The notes below the pieces were generated by a model. The model did not search any database, had not been told where the DNA came from, and saw only the letters and a list, made by a program, of their open reading frames with translations. A stretch of DNA of 64,000 nucleotides from Lachnospiraceae bacterium. GTDB lineage: Bacteria > Bacillota > Clostridia > Lachnospirales > Lachnospiraceae. The position numbers and the translations under genes are program-made. Numbering within the stretch: the stretch's first letter is position 1; each line of letters starts with the position of its first letter. This document shows, one piece after another, positions 60,305-64,000 of the stretch. The DNA is taken from assembly GCA_902363675.1 (NCBI GenBank), contig CABJAV010000004.1, positions 1 through 64,000 of the forward strand, in the 5' to 3' direction.

Positions 60305-60338
60305 AAAATCCCGGTTTGAAAAAGCCGGGATTTTTTTC
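60305..60338 (+). terminator. rho-independent terminator
   Basis: AAAATCCCGG (60305-60314) pairs with CCGGGATTTT (60325-60334), followed by T residues. Confidence 0.9.
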
Positions 60339-60353
60339 TAAAAAGGAGACAGC

Positions 60354-61532
60354 ATGAAATATAATTTTGATAAGCCGACAAACCGGAGAGGAACCGGATC
60401 ATTAAAATGGGACGTGCCGGAGAATGAGCTGCCTATGTGGGTAGCAGACATGGATTTTGAGACGGTGCCGGAGGTGGTCGAAGCTTTAAAAAAACGTGTG
60501 GAACATGGAATCTTTGGCTATTCGATCATGCCGGATACATGGAGCCGGTCCTATGTGAACTGGTGGGACAAACGGCATCATATCACGTTGAATCCGGACA
60601 AACTCATTTTTACGACAGGTGTGGTTCCGGCAATCTCCAGTGCGGTGCGTAAGCTTACGACACCTGCGGAAAATGTGCTGGTGCAGACACCAACTTACAA
60701 TATTTTCTTTAACTCGATCCGAAACAATGGAAGAAATATTGTGGAGAATCATCTGCTTTATGACGGCAGGGAATATCACATTGACTGGGAAACATTAGAA
60801 CGTCAGCTCGCAGATCCGCAGACATCCCTTTTGATACTTTGTAACCCGCATAATCCGATTGGAAAAATCTGGGACAAGGAAACACTGGCACGTATCGGAG
60901 CTTTGTGTGCAGAGAATGACGTGACGGTATTTTCGGATGAGATTCACTGTGATATAACTGCACCGGGAAAAGAGTATGTGCCATTTGCGTCGGTAAATGA
61001 ACAGTGCAGACAGATCAGTGTGACTGCGATCGCACCGACAAAAACTTTTAATCTCGCAGGCATTCAGTCTGCGGCAGTTTATGCAGAAAACAAGGCATTG
61101 CATCATAAAATGTGGCGACGACTCAACACGGATGAGGTGGCAGAACCGAATGCGTTTGCTATGTGTGCCACAATCGCTGCTTTTACCTGCGGGGCAGACT
61201 GGCTGGATGAACTTAGGGTTTATATTGAAGAGAATAAAAAATATGTTACCGACTTTATCGCCAGAGAGATTCCGCAGATGAAAGTTGTTCCTTCCGAAGC
61301 AACGTATCTGATGTGGCTGGATTGTCAGGCTTACACAAAAGATTCGAATAAGCTGTATGCGTTTATCCGCAAAGAGAGTGGACTGTATCTGGCGTCCGGC
61401 AGGGAGTACGGAACGAACGGGGATGGATTCCTTCGCCTGAATGTAGCCACGACAAGAAAAAATGTGGAGGATGGTATGGAACGTCTGAAGCAGAGCATGA
61501 AGGCATGGGAACAAAAGTTAATGAAATCTTAA
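60354..61532 (+). CDS. MalY/PatB-family cystathionine beta-lyase-like enzyme
   Basis: A 392-residue PLP enzyme of the MalY/PatB group. RRGTGSLKWD, LPMWVADMDFETVPEV, GIFGYSIMPD, CNPHNPIGKIW, VFSDEIHCDI and the PLP lysine in APTKTFNLAG are the family hallmarks. Members split carbon-sulfur bonds of cystathionine or cysteine conjugates to pyruvate, ammonia and a thiol. It starts 16 bases after the terminator with AAAAGGAG. Confidence 0.9.
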   Translation: MKYNFDKPTNRRGTGSLKWDVPENELPMWVADMDFETVPEVVEALKKRVEHGIFGYSIMPDTWSRSYVNWWDKRHHITLNPDKLIFTTGVVPAISSAVRKLTTPAENVLVQTPTYNIFFNSIRNNGRNIVENHLLYDGREYHIDWETLERQLADPQTSLLILCNPHNPIGKIWDKETLARIGALCAENDVTVFSDEIHCDITAPGKEYVPFASVNEQCRQISVTAIAPTKTFNLAGIQSAAVYAENKALHHKMWRRLNTDEVAEPNAFAMCATIAAFTCGADWLDELRVYIEENKKYVTDFIAREIPQMKVVPSEATYLMWLDCQAYTKDSNKLYAFIRKESGLYLASGREYGTNGDGFLRLNVATTRKNVEDGMERLKQSMKAWEQKLMKS

Positions 61533-61544
61533 TGGGTTTGACAA

Positions 61545-61573
61545 TTGGAAATTAATACGAAAACCGCTACAAT
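61545..61573 (+). promoter_or_regulatory. promoter of the two-component system
   Basis: TTGGAA (61545-61550), 17-base spacer, TACAAT (61568-61573). Confidence 0.5.
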
Positions 61574-61614
61574 GTATTCATGATTAATCATAAATACGAG
61601 GTGGCGGTTTTATT

Positions 61615-62307
61615 ATGTATAATATTTTAGTTTGTGACGATGAAAAAGATATTGTTTCGGCTCTTTCCATTTATTTAAAGAGCGACGGTTATCAGGTATA
61701 TAAGGCATATAACGGAAAAGAAGCATTGGAGCTTGTGCAAAAAGGGGACATTCATCTGGTGCTCATGGATATCATGATGCCGGAGATGGACGGTATCGAG
61801 ACCATGGTGAAAATCCGGGAAATTTCTAATGTTCCGGTGATTCTGCTGACAGCCAAAAGTGAGGATACCGACAAGGTGCTTGGGCTGACGGTCGGTGCAG
61901 ATGATTACATTACCAAACCATTTAATCCGGTGGAATTACAGGCGAGAGTTAAATCCCAGCTGCGCCGGTATATGCAGCTGGGCAGTGCACAGCCGGTAAA
62001 CACAAAACTTGTGGCCGGTGGCATTGAGATGGATGATCGTGCAAAAGAAGTGACATTGGATGGAGAACCGGTGAATCTGACGAGAACCGAGTACGATATC
62101 TTAAAACTTCTGATGGAGCATAAAGGCGAGGTCTTTTCTCCGAATCAGATTTATGAAGAAGTGTGGAATGACAGTCCTTATGGGATTGAGAACACCGTTG
62201 CAGTACATATCCGACATCTTCGTGAAAAATTAGAGTACAATCCGGCAGAGCCAAGATATTTAAAAGTAGTATGGGGCCGGGGATATAAGATGGAGGAAAC
62301 AGAATGA
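61615..62307 (+). CDS. OmpR/VanR-type response regulator
   Basis: A 230-residue regulator: receiver domain (CDDEKDIVSAL, LVLMDIMMPEMDGIE with the phospho-Asp, LLTAKSED, DYITKPFNPVEL) and a winged-helix DNA-binding domain (VNLTRTEYDILKLLMEHKGE, NTVAVHIRHLREKLEYNP, VVWGRGYKME). It is coupled by a four-base overlap to the sensor kinase gene. The signal and targets are not shown by the sequence. Confidence 0.94.
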   Translation: MYNILVCDDEKDIVSALSIYLKSDGYQVYKAYNGKEALELVQKGDIHLVLMDIMMPEMDGIETMVKIREISNVPVILLTAKSEDTDKVLGLTVGADDYITKPFNPVELQARVKSQLRRYMQLGSAQPVNTKLVAGGIEMDDRAKEVTLDGEPVNLTRTEYDILKLLMEHKGEVFSPNQIYEEVWNDSPYGIENTVAVHIRHLREKLEYNPAEPRYLKVVWGRGYKMEETE

Positions 62308-64000
62308 AAAACTGGAAAGAACTCAAAAAGCAGTTCTGGGCGAAATTGATTGCGATGCTGCTTGCAATCGTCAGTGGCTTTGTATTTGTAGTGACAGCCG
62401 CGGCGACTGTGCTTTACGGAACTGTATCAGAGTTGCAGGCCAACCAGAACACGGTGGAAAAAGACATTGATATACAACTTTTGGAAAATTATGCAACGCA
62501 TTTGTTCGCCGAAGGCGTAACTGGTTCTGACGGACTCGAAGAGGCAGAGTTTGACGGACTCGATGGTGGACATATTGCTTATACGGTTGTGAAAAAGCAG
62601 GATGGTGAAAAAGATATCGTTCTCTACACCAATGATGCTTCGGTGGACGCAGATTCGTGCATGGTACATCGCGAATTTGATACGAATACAAGATATGTGC
62701 TCAGTGGTCAGGAAGATTCGTTTCTTGGTATGCTGCTGGGATCTTATAATACATATGATGATTCTTCCTGGTGGATGACCAGTCTGGACCATATTGTTTA
62801 TAATCAGGAAGATGGTCTGTTCTATGCAGATGCGGATGGAGATGGAGCTTACTTCCTTATGACGTCTTTTGACCATGTGATCAATGGACGAAAGAATGGT
62901 GTCGATACAGACATTTCAAGTGAAGGTACGGATGGAACCTATGGAATCGATGGGGTGGAAAGTGTTTCGTATGAATACAAAGATGTTTCCGGTGCGCCGG
63001 GATATTATGCGGATGGAGATGGAAAGAAATTAGAGCAGGAGGAAATATCTTCCTGGAACATGAAAAATGATCTGCTGCGTTTTGACAGTGGATTTGCCAG
63101 CAAGGATGAGGACTATGCACAGAAAAATGGCTTTTTGACCGTGCAGACAAAGAAATCACTTCCAAAGGACAAAATCAATATTGCAGGAGCGTATTCCATT
63201 GGCAGTGATCTGAATTTTGAATACGACGAATACAGCCTGAATAATGTGGAAACGACCAGTTACGATATTTATATGACGGCAAAAGATACGTCATCTACCA
63301 GGACACTTTTAAAGAATGGACTTGTCGATTACTTCGGACAGGGAAAGAAGCTGGCTGCATTTATCTGCAACTTTCGCCATACAAGCGGCTGGTGGGCAGC
63401 AGGCAGTGCACTGCTTTGTCTTCTTTGTTTTGTGTTCCTGATGAGTGCGGCAGGACGAAGACCTAAGGACGATGAAGTCCACATGCGCTGGATTGACCGG
63501 GTTCCGTTTGGAATTATTACCGGCGGCTGCTGTGCGCTTGTAACCTGTGGTGTGCTGTGTATTTTCGGAATGATCGGATATGCATTTGACCGATATATTA
63601 CAATTTCACTTGCATTGGGGCTTGGCACATTATTTGCGGCGGCCTGCGAGTTCCTTGTGATTGGATATTTTATGAGCATCGCCGTGCGTGTAAAAACACA
63701 GAATTTCTGGAGATATACGATCTTACATTACCTGATTGCACCATTCCGTTGGGCAGGGGATGCTGCTGACAAAAAGCAGCCGACCATGAAAAAGGTGACC
63801 GTGCTGTTTGCGGTAGGATCATTGATTGAACTGTGGCTGCTTGCTATGATGGCAGACGGTGATGTCGTGATGCTGTGCATCATAATAAAGCTGGTGGAAT
63901 ATTTGGTCCTTCGTTATTATGTTTCCGCAATGCTTCGCATACGCGCCGGTGGCATGCGCATCGCAAACGGGGATTACAGTCAGCCAATCAACACGGAACA
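62304..64000 (+). CDS. sensor histidine kinase, cut by the window edge
   Basis: At least 565 residues, open to the last base. There is an N-terminal helix (KLIAMLLAIVSGFVFVVTAA), then a large outside domain of about 320 residues with Asp/Gly/Tyr-rich stretches. A helix follows (WWAAGSALLCLLCFVFLMSA), then several more helices to about residue 550 and the beginning of a HAMP-like segment (RIRAGGMRIANGDYSQPIN). The kinase core lies beyond the window. It pairs with the response regulator encoded just upstream. The many helices before HAMP match a Lachnospiraceae type of VanS-like kinases. Confidence 0.85.
   Translation, partial: MKNWKELKKQFWAKLIAMLLAIVSGFVFVVTAAATVLYGTVSELQANQNTVEKDIDIQLLENYATHLFAEGVTGSDGLEEAEFDGLDGGHIAYTVVKKQDGEKDIVLYTNDASVDADSCMVHREFDTNTRYVLSGQEDSFLGMLLGSYNTYDDSSWWMTSLDHIVYNQEDGLFYADADGDGAYFLMTSFDHVINGRKNGVDTDISSEGTDGTYGIDGVESVSYEYKDVSGAPGYYADGDGKKLEQEEISSWNMKNDLLRFDSGFASKDEDYAQKNGFLTVQTKKSLPKDKINIAGAYSIGSDLNFEYDEYSLNNVETTSYDIYMTAKDTSSTRTLLKNGLVDYFGQGKKLAAFICNFRHTSGWWAAGSALLCLLCFVFLMSAAGRRPKDDEVHMRWIDRVPFGIITGGCCALVTCGVLCIFGMIGYAFDRYITISLALGLGTLFAAACEFLVIGYFMSIAVRVKTQNFWRYTILHYLIAPFRWAGDAADKKQPTMKKVTVLFAVGSLIELWLLAMMADGDVVMLCIIIKLVEYLVLRYYVSAMLRIRAGGMRIANGDYSQPINTE

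Overview
The window looks like chromosome of a spore-forming Clostridia, most probably a Lachnospiraceae. It carries the spoIIAA-spoIIAB-sigF operon, a T-box in front of valS, a CIRCE element in front of clpB, dapL-type lysine synthesis, type I glutamine synthetase next to an ANTAR regulator, low-to-moderate GC and strong AAGGAG ribosome sites. No rRNA, tRNA or CRISPR array was seen. These calls come from reading the sequence and from family knowledge; no search was run.

Layout. 0-4 kb is a worn accessory patch: a secreted Ig-like protein, an Rpn-family nuclease sitting between two copies of that gene's 3' end, and a broken acyltransferase. 4.1-8.7 kb is an ABC-2 type transporter operon with a membrane-anchored repeat protein. 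8.8-15.7 kb holds a TrmH methyltransferase, amt-glnK and a large RND pump. 15.7-23.9 kb holds T-box/valS, a TPR protein, spoIIA, a HAD phosphatase and ldh. 24.5-26.9 kb is an amino-acid-type ABC importer whose binding protein appears circularly permuted. 27-33.8 kb holds clpB, rarA, an aminotransferase and a soluble chemoreceptor-like protein. 33.9-37.7 kb is a compact Tad-like locus with several tiny Flp-like membrane proteins and a frameshifted platform gene. 37.7-41.6 kb holds a CorC/CNNM protein, guaB and a eukaryotic-type hisA.

About 41.7-56.1 kb is an integrated mobilizable element of roughly 14.4 kb: tyrosine integrase, Xis-like protein, XRE repressor, MobA/MobL-type relaxase and a probable oriT, but no conjugation channel. 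Its AT-rich cargo is an agr-type peptide quorum-sensing module. agrC-agrA-agrB run rightwards, while agrD lies 1.8 kb away on the other strand. agrD heads an operon with a small secreted protein, an ABC transporter and a secreted/membrane protein. A second leftward operon encodes a secreted metzincin-like protease and a lipoprotein. Both leftward promoters carry the same paired 9-bp LytTR-type repeats with a 12-bp spacer at the same distance from near-identical -35/-10 boxes, so the cargo reads as one self-contained AgrA regulon.

The right flank (56.2-64 kb) holds glnA and its ANTAR regulator, dapL, an unrecognised coiled protein, a MalY/PatB lyase and a two-component system that runs off the window.

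A second theme is a family of compound palindromes found four times (9.8, 16.0, 24.6, 40.7 kb), each in the leader between promoter (or T-box terminator) and the ribosome site of amt, valS, the binding-protein gene and hisA.
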